Shown here: positions 24,601 to 32,930 of the stretch, piece after piece
Layout of the letters: each line of letters begins with the position of its first letter
Numbering within the stretch: position 1 is the first letter of the stretch
Origin: Monocercomonoides exilis
Lineage: Eukaryota; Preaxostyla; Oxymonadida; Polymastigidae
Assembly: GCA_001643675.2 (NCBI GenBank)
Contig: LSRY02000020.1
Span: 439,001-503,000, forward strand
Length of the DNA: 64,000 bases
Direction of reading: 5' to 3'
Position numbers and translations under genes: made by a program
Notes under the pieces: model-generated
What the model was told of the DNA's origin: nothing
Database searches by the model: none
The model's input: only the letters and a program-made list of their open reading frames with translations

Positions 24601-26403
24601 AGTTTGAAAGGTGGAGATGGGCAAGAGAAGAATTCTTCTCTTTGGATCCTTAACGACGGATGCACCCTTGGAGGGATAGCAGGAGAAAGGTCTTCGCCTT
24701 TCTTCATTCCCAAACTGGAAGAGGTTTCTGTGAATGAGAATGGCAGCAAAGTTGTTGTGAAATTCAAGGGAGGGCTCTTTTTGCCATGTGACTTGTCATT
24801 CAGACTCGTGTATAAAACAGGTGATGTGGAATTGGTTGAGACATATCAGTTTGAAGAAGATGACTTTATATCAGAAAGAGAAGTGATTGGGATAATCCCA
24901 TCAGATAATATTTCAACTATTGCAGACGAAACGGAGGTGTCAGTGATGATTTTGTTTGGAAAGCAATTGGCTGCAACTTCTCCGCAGATTCTGAAGAACA
25001 AAAGTGAACGTCAGATAAATGGGGATGAAAGAATTGTCGAAGGTGGAAATAAAGAAAAATCTTATTGGTTGCTAATTGTAATTATAATGGCTGTTGTTCT
25101 TTTTATTGTTTTGATTGTATCTATTATCGTGACGATTCGATGGAGGAAGGCAAAGAACGAGAACAAAGATCTAAAAGAGATTGTAAATGATAACATCAGA
25201 AAAGATCCTAAATTAATTGAGATGGTGACGATGGAGATGTCGCCTGAGCAACAGTGGAGGAGAGCAGAGAGGGAGGCAGAGAAGAAGAATGAGGAGAGGA
25301 TTAAGAAGAGGGTATATGAGAAAAGCTTGGGACATTCGGAGTCATCAGAGCATTTGTTGAGTGAGAGTGGTTCCACTGAATACATTCTTGGAAAAGACTC
25401 AGACAAGATTCCAGAATGGATGCTGGAGAAGGTGGATGAGAAAGAAGTTGAGGAAGAGACCAGAAAGCGAACACCATCACCTTCAATTTCATCCACTTCA
25501 ACAACTGACTCAGATTCAACTTTTGTTCTAGGGGAGGATCTATGTCCAACCACTTCATCCATGTCGAACTTGGTGGATGCGATGTCATGCTCATCCCCTC
25601 ATGAGAAGTTGATTGTTGATCTGAGGGATTCGCTGTTCATGTTGCTGCATGGAAGGAATGAAAAGAAGGAGATGGCAATAGGAACTTTGGAGGAGAGGGA
25701 AATGTCAGCTGCTCAAATCTTGTTCTGGGTAGCTAATCTCGCTCTTCACTCCTTTGATGAAATGGAAAACAAGCTTCAGTCACTTGCCAATCTCAGCCCC
25801 CACGTTGTATTATTCTCCGAGCATATGGTGATTTGCATTGTGATGCATTCTGATTTCCTTTCATCTGATGATTCTGATTCCTCATCAATCTCTTCATCAA
25901 CTATTGTCACATCAGCAAGTGATGATGATGACTCCCTTCCCTCATCAGCCTTTGAGGACGAAGATGCCTTCAAAAAAGAGTGTTTGAGATGGAAGGCACC
26001 TGAGCTGCTGATGAACAAGAACATGGGTGCAACGAAGGAGTCGGTGGCGTTCTCGATTGGGATGATGCTGTGGGAGTGTCTCACGTTGCAGATCCCATTT
26101 GGTGAATACGAGGCAGAGGTGGCTGGAGATAAGATATCGAAAGGAGAGAGGCCAAGCACGGATGCTCTTCAAAACTGCTCTTTGAGAAGAATATTGAAGA
26201 GTTGTTTCTCTGAAACTTCAATCGATCGACCATCGCTCAATGACATGAAGCGAGAGTTTATCCAGCGCTTTCCCCAAGGAGCGGTAATTCTGACAATGTC
26301 CGACGCAATTGACCAGGAGCAAGAAACAGAACATGTCGAGCTAAGCACATCTGCGAATTCTTTAGATATCGCAGCAAGTTTAATGGCTGGAAAAAATGAA
26401 TAA
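18625..26403 (+). CDS. beta-helix surface protein with membrane segment and pseudokinase tail
   Basis: Likely two exons, 18625-18718 and 18770-26403; the 51-nt AT-rich stretch 18719-18769 (GTATTA...TTTAG) is in frame and would otherwise be translated. Spliced length 2575 aa. Start gives a signal peptide (MRMLLFLFACLVFWKTF). The ectodomain is made of right-handed beta-helix (pectate-lyase-like) coils with repeated N/C-x-[SF]-F-x-x-C and GGA(I/L) turns. Four CG-x(4-6)-PC motifs near 20260, 21282, 22343 and 23494 start successive modules. A membrane helix (LLIVIIMAVVLFIVLIVSII) at about residues 2130-2155 is followed by a charged linker and a kinase-like domain at about 2314-2534 with RWKAPELL, SIGMMLWECLTLQIPFGEY and DRPSLNDM. 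The ATP-binding N-lobe is not recognisable, the catalytic loop reads ANLSPHVVLF and no DFG is seen, so it should be catalytically dead. Such beta-helix/kinase receptors are known as large families in metamonads. A surface receptor or adhesin role is inferred. Confidence 0.85.
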   Translation: MRMLLFLFACLVFWKTFESQDVSGTATLKNKSIILKNIFFINSLYLGLGYSNDAQFQLKDDCNYLFEQNTLLGVKILHSSISTVKNTFLGFHNSTVGLKNVAIEYLSSPLMLITYKSTIMIDSCISYQKSESPFLLQSGSICLTNLSLIPQKNLNPSSLIFSFDDLNFAILKNSIITDLDISSSFNFLLSGKSQSEQINNCAFRNMSVKSNINGDFQMEHSCLLSSMENCLIYSCVNAFEGGITGGSYSSETFVCKNTTISYGKREINALNKTQRIDTTESQTFLSCEWVDCTSPQGGALYVHNNENAILSVENSSFTRCNASSTKGGAIYALKIAECIVLHSFFTQSTCASINVDGGGGGIMAENVHVQSMVDDCSFSNCSSGNDGGAINLRPTKTERQKYCIINSCFECCKASNSTTSTGGAIEHWESTDKVVITNCLFCRCHSICGGAVSQQINANNNGILFYYCFFHNNTCTNAGHDIYFDDSSENNIDSSCFSTRKTGNRVSTKYDSIVDRSEWLRNDFGTARFVSSTETKASAKDTFACGINETYPCNTISRCLTQLIPDLVPNVEVSSGTIIETNSFDCRTDSFTVYGQSDLNTMIQIESEESGLSLFSVSAGTLTVRDFAVIHDSAYANNRGSRLFEIKGTGEIHICRLNISFGSGQSTETAFSTELINVQNGVFQMEHVNWAKTISTDSLFSLSSTNEISLILSECTFSGIERTSSGAAVMSFSNDKANIELNSCTFEGCGSRTSADGGSMMLCVGNENEVKVKGGSFDGCFCSATDGLGGGILLQSLTEDPDFIISSTFGTNTAKWGNDIFVISPNLEAIANPQKISCVTNSLDSFDKVRGYENGNTSVAIPLCIYLLPTPEEIYLSNIESHDHSHCGIVQFPCLTMKHSLTRQTGTKKIIVNGMILMSDELDFAGQKHEIRGNDDQSGWTVSDSSSTSISAIITINAETILSKLIFSIPPSLSSHSTFVLSSSSITLSQCSLSLQNPSEELTFLFLSVESGTLAIESFLASSITLSGNPFISLSESGSKAELMNTKWLNMTNCNFTEIERATGSGGCVSIDNSNDENTNTQINIEECVFDGCSVQSDESRGGAFNAQLKGYIQMDITSCTFTGCTAPTGEEKTGFGGVMALKLIDDYSSFVISSPIFDTGKPNSAKYGNYLFVDSSNLTRSITNTSLPFVSEHLSDISLDSMRGYDGSDTTNAIPLVYFWRHFDSEIFIGGEGKDVCICGISDYPCLSIDYSLNRLPDGNERNVSIIGKGILQKSVDLSGILVKSDNSSICSLECVSSLEEAEGSAMKIQDITNFELINFVVPSSFTSGVNVLMHVGSSDGLLTVKDCSFTKNEESREEEIINFGLIKADGGTVKLEFVSMQSLSFSKDVISVLPTTILSIKNLTMKNIELDGASGLSISKSSGGDKKSSNEIEQNIVIEWNIFEDITQNTTDDIPVIRNVNDEPLKIVIRNATMKKCGGTKCGKGGGMFCVLNEGGNFDCSFCTISECFCSSTGRGGWLFLEGTSAAEQLLNFVLSNITFRDNSAFRGRDVYVRCHSIETQIVDEQFLLDFRAPFVKELAIWGSTTDSFIGEEDLLLRVVKYQSETIFVSMTADNHADSKQCGGFEAPCESLNEGVQHIIPSSYSQLLVSKETIVIGECEAKDVIIHSLQPQSAAIVNLNSTIAGNERSLITTSENVRVEHARFSFGQIFSYSGSSVIHEASGLLSLSFVDFSSVGESNNNQPVVLNSILLKIENGILHVDNCSITKLSFKKSSFLLNGNEINITNVKLEQIEAKTDIFEIGNCGSVAFNWVVADGMNLSEGCIIAIQDSASGTISIGISSFNNCSRNSEGASVLSVSSSSAYVAFTNCSCSNCISLSDKGSMINVNNASNFSMDLSRFTGALAKESETEIANAFEEICKWNGSLVHSEGSNLHAKEIMIQNSSKGGISIKGGNAIIEMGMFANNNPFIEKYPSLRRNIICSDSASLNISSLKGGDGQEKNSSLWILNDGCTLGGIAGERSSPFFIPKLEEVSVNENGSKVVVKFKGGLFLPCDLSFRLVYKTGDVELVETYQFEEDDFISEREVIGIIPSDNISTIADETEVSVMILFGKQLAATSPQILKNKSERQINGDERIVEGGNKEKSYWLLIVIIMAVVLFIVLIVSIIVTIRWRKAKNENKDLKEIVNDNIRKDPKLIEMVTMEMSPEQQWRRAEREAEKKNEERIKKRVYEKSLGHSESSEHLLSESGSTEYILGKDSDKIPEWMLEKVDEKEVEEETRKRTPSPSISSTSTTDSDSTFVLGEDLCPTTSSMSNLVDAMSCSSPHEKLIVDLRDSLFMLLHGRNEKKEMAIGTLEEREMSAAQILFWVANLALHSFDEMENKLQSLANLSPHVVLFSEHMVICIVMHSDFLSSDDSDSSSISSSTIVTSASDDDDSLPSSAFEDEDAFKKECLRWKAPELLMNKNMGATKESVAFSIGMMLWECLTLQIPFGEYEAEVAGDKISKGERPSTDALQNCSLRRILKSCFSETSIDRPSLNDMKREFIQRFPQGAVILTMSDAIDQEQETEHVELSTSANSLDIAASLMAGKNE

Positions 26404-27098
26404 AAAAGGTGTTGGCAATCATATTTTGCAAAACCCCCCCTTTTTTTTAGGAGCAATTTCAATCTTTTCTTCTTTTTATTACCAATGTTGCTCCGTTCTC
26501 TGTTTGTTTTTTGTACATCACATTTCTTCTTATTTTACCAAATCTGCCGTTTTCGTTTCCACTATTTGTGATTTGTTCGTTTCCTTTTTCTGTCTGTTCA
26601 GAATTCAGAATTTCGTTGAGTAGCGTTGCCTGTATTTGCGTGTTCATGTTTAATTCTCACTTATCCTCGCCTTTCAATGATTTTGTGTGTATTTTGTATG
26701 TCTATTTGTTCTTCAATTTCCAATTCTGCTTTCTAGTTGCTTTTTTCCATCCTCCTTCCTTTTTTTGATATGTATATAAGCAGTTATCAATGCATTACTC
26801 ATTTTGTTTGACTCCAGTTTTGGTATCAATTCCATTTGTTAATATTCCTCTTCGTTTTTTTGTTCATTTCAAAAGGATTCTGCTTTTTTTTTCATTTTTG
26901 GTCATAACAACAGCATTCTCACAAGCAAGAGATACTCTTTTCTTTGAGGCAGAAAACACTTTTATTGTTGTCTACGCTTCGAACACACTTGTATAAGCAG
27001 AGCCATTGCGTTCATGTTGTGCTTGCTGAATAAAAATTGAAATTTCTCCTTGAACTCCTCCTTTAATATTTCCTTCAAATATCACTTCTTCTTCCAAT
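26404..27098. other. spacer, T-rich, no gene seen
   Basis: T- and C-rich spacer after the beta-helix gene. Open stretches here translate to Phe/Ser/Leu-rich peptides with no motif, as expected from pyrimidine-rich noncoding DNA. It contains the 3' UTR of the beta-helix gene. Confidence 0.55.
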
Positions 27099-29010
27099 CT
27101 ATGGTAAACTTTCAATGCTTAAAGACTTTTCTCTCAGATTTTGAGAAGAAGAACGAGAAGAAGAATTTGAATAATATGATTGTAGGCATGAAGAAATAGG
27201 AGGAGAATACGAAGGAAATACAAAGCAGTAGTAGTGGAAGAAGAGGAGGCAGCGGAAAGTTGGTATGATGGATACAAGGTACAAAATTATTTTTTTATGT
27301 TTCTCTTCTTCTTGATTTGCATCCACGTTCCCACTCATTGTGCAAACAGGGCATATCTTTAAATCACACTTTGCCTTCATTCTTTCTTTCATAAGTTCTT
27401 TCTTTTCAAGTTCTGTGATATCTTTGTGTATATTTGGGGCTATGCACCACCACGAAACATTAATGACGCTTTCTTCCTCGAAGACTTCTGATAACAACTT
27501 CGTTAAACTTCCGCACAGCTGTTGCGGAGGCAAACATATCTCTTGAGGTAATATTTGTAAATCCTTTTCAGATGCGAAACAATAAGGGCATTCGAAGACA
27601 ATATTGCCCATGCATTTAAAAGTGCCTTTGCTGACTCGTCTCTCAGCGCATCGCTTGCTGCATCGAACAGCAGCACAGTCATTCTGCTCAGCAAATCCCT
27701 TTCGATGAATTTTTGAATCCCCTGCGAAATAGGAACAGACATCCACCTTCCAAAACACTTCACAGCTGTCTCACGAAAGCTCAATATCATTTCTTGCATG
27801 CTCTTCTCTTCGCAAAACAACCCATCGACCATCAATGGAAATTAGAACCGACAGTTGAGTACATATTTGCTCCTTCATTTTCATCACATCCATCGTTAAA
27901 TTTGATCCTAGGAAAAAGAGCCTTCCAACTTTCTTCTGTCCAACTGCCAAACAAAAAACTCTTCGCTTTTTCCACAAGTCTTTCTTCGCTAGTCAGAAAT
28001 TGCACAAAGTGGCTATGTTCTTAGCTTGTAATGCAATCCAAAAATCATATTGCCCTGAGGGCAAGAGAGCAGATTGGCCCCTTCGCACAAACAAGCTGCG
28101 CCCAGTTAGAAGAATGGCTATTATGAGGCATCCGAGATTGTAGCAGAACTTCAGGCAGATTTGGTGCAGGGACAAACGAATCAACCGCAAGAAGACCATT
28201 CGCATTCTCATTCTCTCCATGGTCTAGAATAACAAAGGAAGATATAACGCTCACCAAACGTCCTCCAAGCACAAAAAACAGTTGAAAGGATGCTGTCTAA
28301 TAGCGAGTCAAGAAGTCTTTTTCAAACACACCAAGAACTGTCTGAAAAAAAAAGTGTCGTTTCAAAGAAAGTTTTAACATTCACTTAGAAATTATTCAAA
28401 AAAGAATAAAGATACCGCAATTCATTATGAAGATTCGAAAATTTGCTGTTGTGCATTTGCATGTGTCTACATATCCCATTCATTCGAATAGGCCAATTCA
28501 ACTTCGATAATGCACTTTCTGTTGTCCATGAAAAAACGCGGAGTAGATATCACAAGACTCATGATGACTTCTGTAAAATTTTCAGCATTCACAGACAATT
28601 CTTCCAACGAGGAACAAGTATCAAAACATGCAATTCGGCTCAAGTGCCCAAGAGCACGAGCAGCCAAGAGCTCAAAGGGCTTTGGAATTTTCCACAAATG
28701 ATCTTAATTCTTTTTCATAATGTTTGTATCATTGCAAAAGAGTTGTATATCCTCGTCTTTCGCACCAACAACTTTTAGAAGATGATAAAGCTTTCAAAGA
28801 GGATTCTCCAGCATTTCCCCTTCTTTTAACAATAATTCTTGTGCATTGAGAAATATTATTAGAAATTCAACTTGAATTATCTTTGAAATTGAAAAACAAT
28901 CAAAACCACTTTTTTAAAAACCTCAATTCTTCCAACGCATCCAGCTTGCTGAAATCTGCACAATCATTTTTATCAATTTTGATTTTGTTTGTAGTGCCTG
29001 ACTTCAGCAT
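27099..29010 (-). pseudogene. broken HEAT/ARM-repeat-like gene
   Basis: Minus-strand coding-like sequence in many pieces. It may begin near 29010 with MLKSGTTNKIKIDKNDC, followed by a possible intron with a GTTTTT donor ending near 28842. It continues ELLLKEGEMLENP, then hits TGA and TAA in one frame before PFELLAARALGHLSRIA (28680) and VIMSLVISTPRFFMD. After more shifts come LLAVDSFVPAPNLPEVLLQS (28190), ICTQLSVLIS (27850), EMILSFRETAVKCFGRWMS and DALRDESAKALLNAWAILSS (27640-27580), then a last shift into GSLTKLLSEVFEEES and CDLKICPVCTMSG. The helical AxxALxxLS pattern is typical of HEAT or ARM repeats, which act as protein-binding solenoids. At least five breaks are needed to join the pieces, so this is a dead gene, not an intron-rich one; the gaps lack consistent splice sites. 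No closer family recognised. Confidence 0.6.
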
Positions 29011-29455
29011 CGAATTATTCTAATTAACATTTTCAAAAAATAAAAAAGCATTTTTGATGTTGTTAAATTTTTTATTGGGTATTTCAAAGAAATAGTTAGA
29101 AAATTTTTTTTCTCTATGAATTTTGTTCCACTTAATTATTTTTTATGTTTTTTCTCAATTTCTTAATTTTCCTTTTTTTTTTTTTTTTAAATGAAATGGA
29201 AAATTGGTGACGGATGTGACAATCTCTTTTATTCTCATCATTTGGGGTTAATCAGTTATTTTATTCATGAATAAGTTTTTGCTGAAAAAAAGAACGTCCT
29301 CTATCTATTTTTGATTTATTCTTGACGTCTGTTCCTTAATAATTCTAAAAATCTCACACAACCGCATTATCACTTTGTGCCCAAAATCTTCATTCCATCA
29401 TGCAGGTTTTATTTCTATTTTGGATTTGTCATTTTTTCCGACATAATTCAAAGTT
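29011..29455. other. spacer between divergent genes
   Basis: AT-rich DNA with an 18-nt T run near 29176. It would hold the 5' flanks of the broken minus-strand gene and of the plus-strand GTPase gene. No motif I can name. Confidence 0.5.
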
Positions 29456-31057
29456 ATGGAAAGTTATCAATTTTTCAATTCATCTTATTTTTTTTATGTT
29501 GGGATGAATTGCTTCTTTGAATCGAAAGGAAAAATGATTATTCCTTCGCAACGCCAAAATGATCAAAGCCAAAAACATAACGGATTATCCTCAATAAATA
29601 AATATTTGGGAATTTTAATTGAATTTAACGCAAAATTCGAAGAATGCTCACCAAATGAACGATTGGTAATTGTTGTTGGAAAGAGCTGCACCGGGAAAAG
29701 CACATTGATAAATGCACTTTTAGGAGTGAAAATGAAAGAAATTTTAAGCGGAAAAATGGTGAAAATTAACGAATTAGTCAAAGGGCCAAAAATAGGAAAT
29801 GGAATTCGTTCAGAAACACAGTTTGCGGAATGCTTCCAATTGAATGGCTCAACTTTATTGGATACAAGAGGGTTTGTTGGGTCAAATATCGATATAGAGG
29901 GAGACATCCTGGGTACGCTCATCTTGGAAGCAAACAAGAGAAAAGCCAAAAAGGTGATGGTCATGTATATTTCCGAAATTGATAATTACTGTAACTTATC
30001 AAAAATGACTCAAGATACAGAATTCATCAACAAAATATGTGTGGACATAGATTTGCCTATTATATTTATAGCCAATAAGTGCACTTTAAGATGGGCAGTC
30101 AGAAAAGACGAAAGCGGACAATTGGGAGATAAGATGATAGAAAAAATACAAGAGCACCTTCGCCAAGATTTTAAAAAGTTATATGAAGATCAACTGAAAG
30201 ACATCAGGCAGAAGATTTTCAAGAATTCAGACATATTAACCGAAATGGAGATGATTGAAGCTCTTGAGAAAAATGTGATCGATGTAGAAGAATTGGAGAA
30301 AGAAAACATGGAAAATAGTTTGATTCAGCTCAAGGCACTGCATGTGCTGAAAAAAGCACTCGAAAACCAGAGGCTGCTGTATTATGATCCTTTAGATTTT
30401 TACTCAGTGGAAAGGATAAAATCAATGGTGAATGATGAGAATTATTATATCCAGCCAAATCGAGTTCCTTTGGGAGGAAGCACTTCCGAATCAAAGGACT
30501 TTCTGAGTACAATCTCCGAAATGGCACTGATTCTGATGCTGCTTGTGAATGCAATGACTGCCCGGCGACGAGTTCCTGCTGTTTTGCAAGAGGTGTCAAA
30601 TTCATGCGGAGATTTTGCCTTTGCACTAAATAAAGCATATTCAATCATAAATGAAAAAATGAAGAAACTCGAGAACACGCTGAGCAAAATAACTATTGAC
30701 ACCGAACTCGGCGACAACGAGAATAGAAAAGGCAAGGAAGAAAATATTGATCCATACGAACAATTGAAAGAGGAGTATAAATCAGAGATTGCAAAACTTG
30801 ACTCAAAAGAGCTTGTGAAATACGAGTCGATCAATTTCCATGAGCATGAAAACTATTTTTCGAACGAAGCAAGAATTGAGAAGAAGATTGAAGTGCCAGG
30901 CACAGAATTCAAATTTATTCCTGGGAACAAATTCACTTTTTCGGATGAAAAAACCCAGAAATCAGGCATTGAGGACGGGGTTTTTCGGGCTGTGTACAAA
31001 GCACCATCCTCTGGAATGGTTGCAGGGCAGGTGATTTCTGCCATCGCTTCACTGTAA
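29456..31057 (+). CDS. P-loop GTPase, N-terminal part up to an in-frame TAA
   Basis: 533 codons to a TAA at 31055-31057. The G domain shows the P-loop GKSCTGKS at residues 75-82, a switch II-type LLDTRGF with Asp136, and ANKC at 206-209 in the place of the usual NKxD. The Thr-rich RSETQ at about 119-123 could serve as the G2 threonine. After the G domain comes a helical region (about 210-530). The layout suggests an AIG1/IRG/septin-like large GTPase, but I cannot assign the subfamily. The start was taken as the first ATG (29456); M27 (KGKMIIPS) is an alternative. Beyond the TAA the same frame stays open for 350 more codons, so this is probably the N-terminal part of one longer gene (next entry). 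Confidence 0.75.
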   Translation: MESYQFFNSSYFFYVGMNCFFESKGKMIIPSQRQNDQSQKHNGLSSINKYLGILIEFNAKFEECSPNERLVIVVGKSCTGKSTLINALLGVKMKEILSGKMVKINELVKGPKIGNGIRSETQFAECFQLNGSTLLDTRGFVGSNIDIEGDILGTLILEANKRKAKKVMVMYISEIDNYCNLSKMTQDTEFINKICVDIDLPIIFIANKCTLRWAVRKDESGQLGDKMIEKIQEHLRQDFKKLYEDQLKDIRQKIFKNSDILTEMEMIEALEKNVIDVEELEKENMENSLIQLKALHVLKKALENQRLLYYDPLDFYSVERIKSMVNDENYYIQPNRVPLGGSTSESKDFLSTISEMALILMLLVNAMTARRRVPAVLQEVSNSCGDFAFALNKAYSIINEKMKKLENTLSKITIDTELGDNENRKGKEENIDPYEQLKEEYKSEIAKLDSKELVKYESINFHEHENYFSNEARIEKKIEVPGTEFKFIPGNKFTFSDEKTQKSGIEDGVFRAVYKAPSSGMVAGQVISAIASL

Positions 31058-32110
31058 ATTCGCCGCGCCTTCGATAACAACACAAGCGAGTGTGCGGGAG
31101 AAGTTGAGCTGTATGCTCCAAGTCGCAACATTCCAGAAAATCAGGAGCAGATCCGGAAGCTGAAGGCAAAAGTGAAGAAACTGGAGGATCAAAAGGGGAA
31201 TTCTCAACTTAATGCTGAGCTCATCAAAGAGTTGATGGAAGAATTCGTGGAATCCATGGAAATTATAGAGAAGAAAAAAAAAGAGGAGGAAAGGTGGAGC
31301 AACGATCAGCTTGTTCTGGTTGGATGTTTGGAGTTCTGTGAAGAGTGCGACAAGCAGTGGCAATACTACCAGGACGTTCTATTGCAGATGCATCTGTTTG
31401 TCAAGAATTATGTTCCTGAGGAGTTTATCATCAAGGCCAAAGAAGAAAAAAATGCTGAATTTGATTATTTTCAACCTTCGTCTTCTTCTACTCCTTCATC
31501 GTCATCTTCGACATCTCCTTCTGCTTCTGCTTCTGCTTCTTCAACATCACCTTCATCATCATCTTCTTCTCCTTCCGTTCTTGATCGTGATTCTTCATCT
31601 GACTGTGCTTTTGAAGCTGCTTATAAAATCTTTGAGCGATTTAGGCTCAAAGACATCAAAAAAAGAGAAAAGAGAAAAACAGAAAAAGCAGAAGAAGCTG
31701 AAGAAGAAGATGATGATGATGAAGAGTTCGAAAAAAACGAAAAAGACGAAGATGAATCGCAAGAAGAAGAAGATGGAAATTGTGAAGAAAAAACAGGAAA
31801 ACGAAAACGAAAAGATGTTGAAAAAGAAAAAGGAACAGAAAAAGGAACAGAAAAAGGAAAAGATAAGGAAGAATCGTCGCATTCCTCTCCTTCATTGCAA
31901 GCAGATGAGACTCTGATGAATTTAGCGAGATTTTTTGTGGCGATGGAGGAAATGGAGGAGACAACCAGGCAGCAAAAGGACATTGTCCTGAAGACTGACG
32001 GGAAATATGATCCAAAACTTGTTGGGGCGGCTGTGAAGACAATTAAATACATTTGGAAACGAATGGGAAAGTTCAAAGCGAATTTGGATGAATTCAAAAA
32101 GTTCAAATAA
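31058..32110 (+). CDS. C-terminal continuation of the GTPase gene, same frame after TAA
   Basis: This open frame begins directly after the TAA that ends the preceding GTPase and is in the same phase. Coding character does not change across the stop: before it SGMVAGQVISAIASL, after it IRRAFDNNTSECAGEVELYA. The region holds a coiled-coil stretch (ENQEQIRKLKAKVKKLED), a helical WSNDQLVLVGCLEFCEECDK block, a Ser-rich linker (31481-31600) and a Glu/Lys-rich segment, then a helical end (AVKTIKYIWKRMGKFKANL). Three readings are possible: a nonsense mutation making the gene a recent pseudogene, programmed stop readthrough, or a cryptic in-frame intron (GTAAAT at 31054 to CAAG at 31122 would remove 69 nt). 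The last is weakened by the coding quality of the removed stretch. An independent gene starting here is unlikely, as there is no room for a promoter. Confidence 0.6.
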   Translation: MRRAFDNNTSECAGEVELYAPSRNIPENQEQIRKLKAKVKKLEDQKGNSQLNAELIKELMEEFVESMEIIEKKKKEEERWSNDQLVLVGCLEFCEECDKQWQYYQDVLLQMHLFVKNYVPEEFIIKAKEEKNAEFDYFQPSSSSTPSSSSSTSPSASASASSTSPSSSSSSPSVLDRDSSSDCAFEAAYKIFERFRLKDIKKREKRKTEKAEEAEEEDDDDEEFEKNEKDEDESQEEEDGNCEEKTGKRKRKDVEKEKGTEKGTEKGKDKEESSHSSPSLQADETLMNLARFFVAMEEMEETTRQQKDIVLKTDGKYDPKLVGAAVKTIKYIWKRMGKFKANLDEFKKFK

Positions 32111-32930
32111 TAAAAACAGAAGAAAGAAAGAAAAACAGATTTCAAAATATTTGAACATTAACATTCAATTTTTTTTTTTTTTACAATGAAAAAGTGACCT
32201 TCTTTTTTGTGAGACTTTTTTTCTTTGATATATTTGTTCTGGTGAAAGCTGCCTTTCCTCTATTCATTTTTCCTTTAATATTGACTTGCTTCCAATTGGT
32301 AGTTGTGTCATATTGCTATTGTGTTTGTATTTTTATTTCACTTTTATCATGCAATTTCCATTTCTAACAAGAAAGGATTATTCCATGAAGTCTTGAAACA
32401 TGTTTGAGAACATATGAAAAAACAGTAACCTCATTCTATTTGGGATATAATTGATTGTGCATATCTTCTTGTTCTCTTTTCATCAGAAGAGAGTTAGATT
32501 TTAGACAAATGAATCATAAAGGTGAACGCTTCTTTTCTTCTTTTTCACTTTATGTGAACAACAAAATTGTTTTAAAGACCATTGCAATTGTTAAAGAATG
32601 AAACAACTTCAAAAAATTAATTCATAAAATAAAAATAAAAAACAAAAATTCTTGAAAAAAAAACTCAAAATTGCAATTCACAAAATGATAAAACAATCAT
32701 TTACAATAATAATCAAAAACTATTGGTTGAAGCACTTTGTTGTTTGTTTTTGAAAAGAACCTTCTTCACAAAAGCGGTCTTTCGACCAACACGTATCACC
32801 ACAACTTTCCTTGTCGCAAAGTCCTTATTATAATGTCAATTATATGTGTGTTGTGCATTTTTTTAATGAAAAAATGGATAATTATACCCTTTATAAGTGT
32901 TATATTTTTTCTTTTTTATTTTTTTTGTCG
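32111..32930. other. spacer, no gene seen
   Basis: AT-rich spacer with a T run at about 32168-32182 and A-rich runs near 32620-32670. A run of hydrophobic open sequence (32737-32930) precedes the M16 gene but is in the wrong frame for its first exon and looks like T-rich noncoding DNA. Confidence 0.5.
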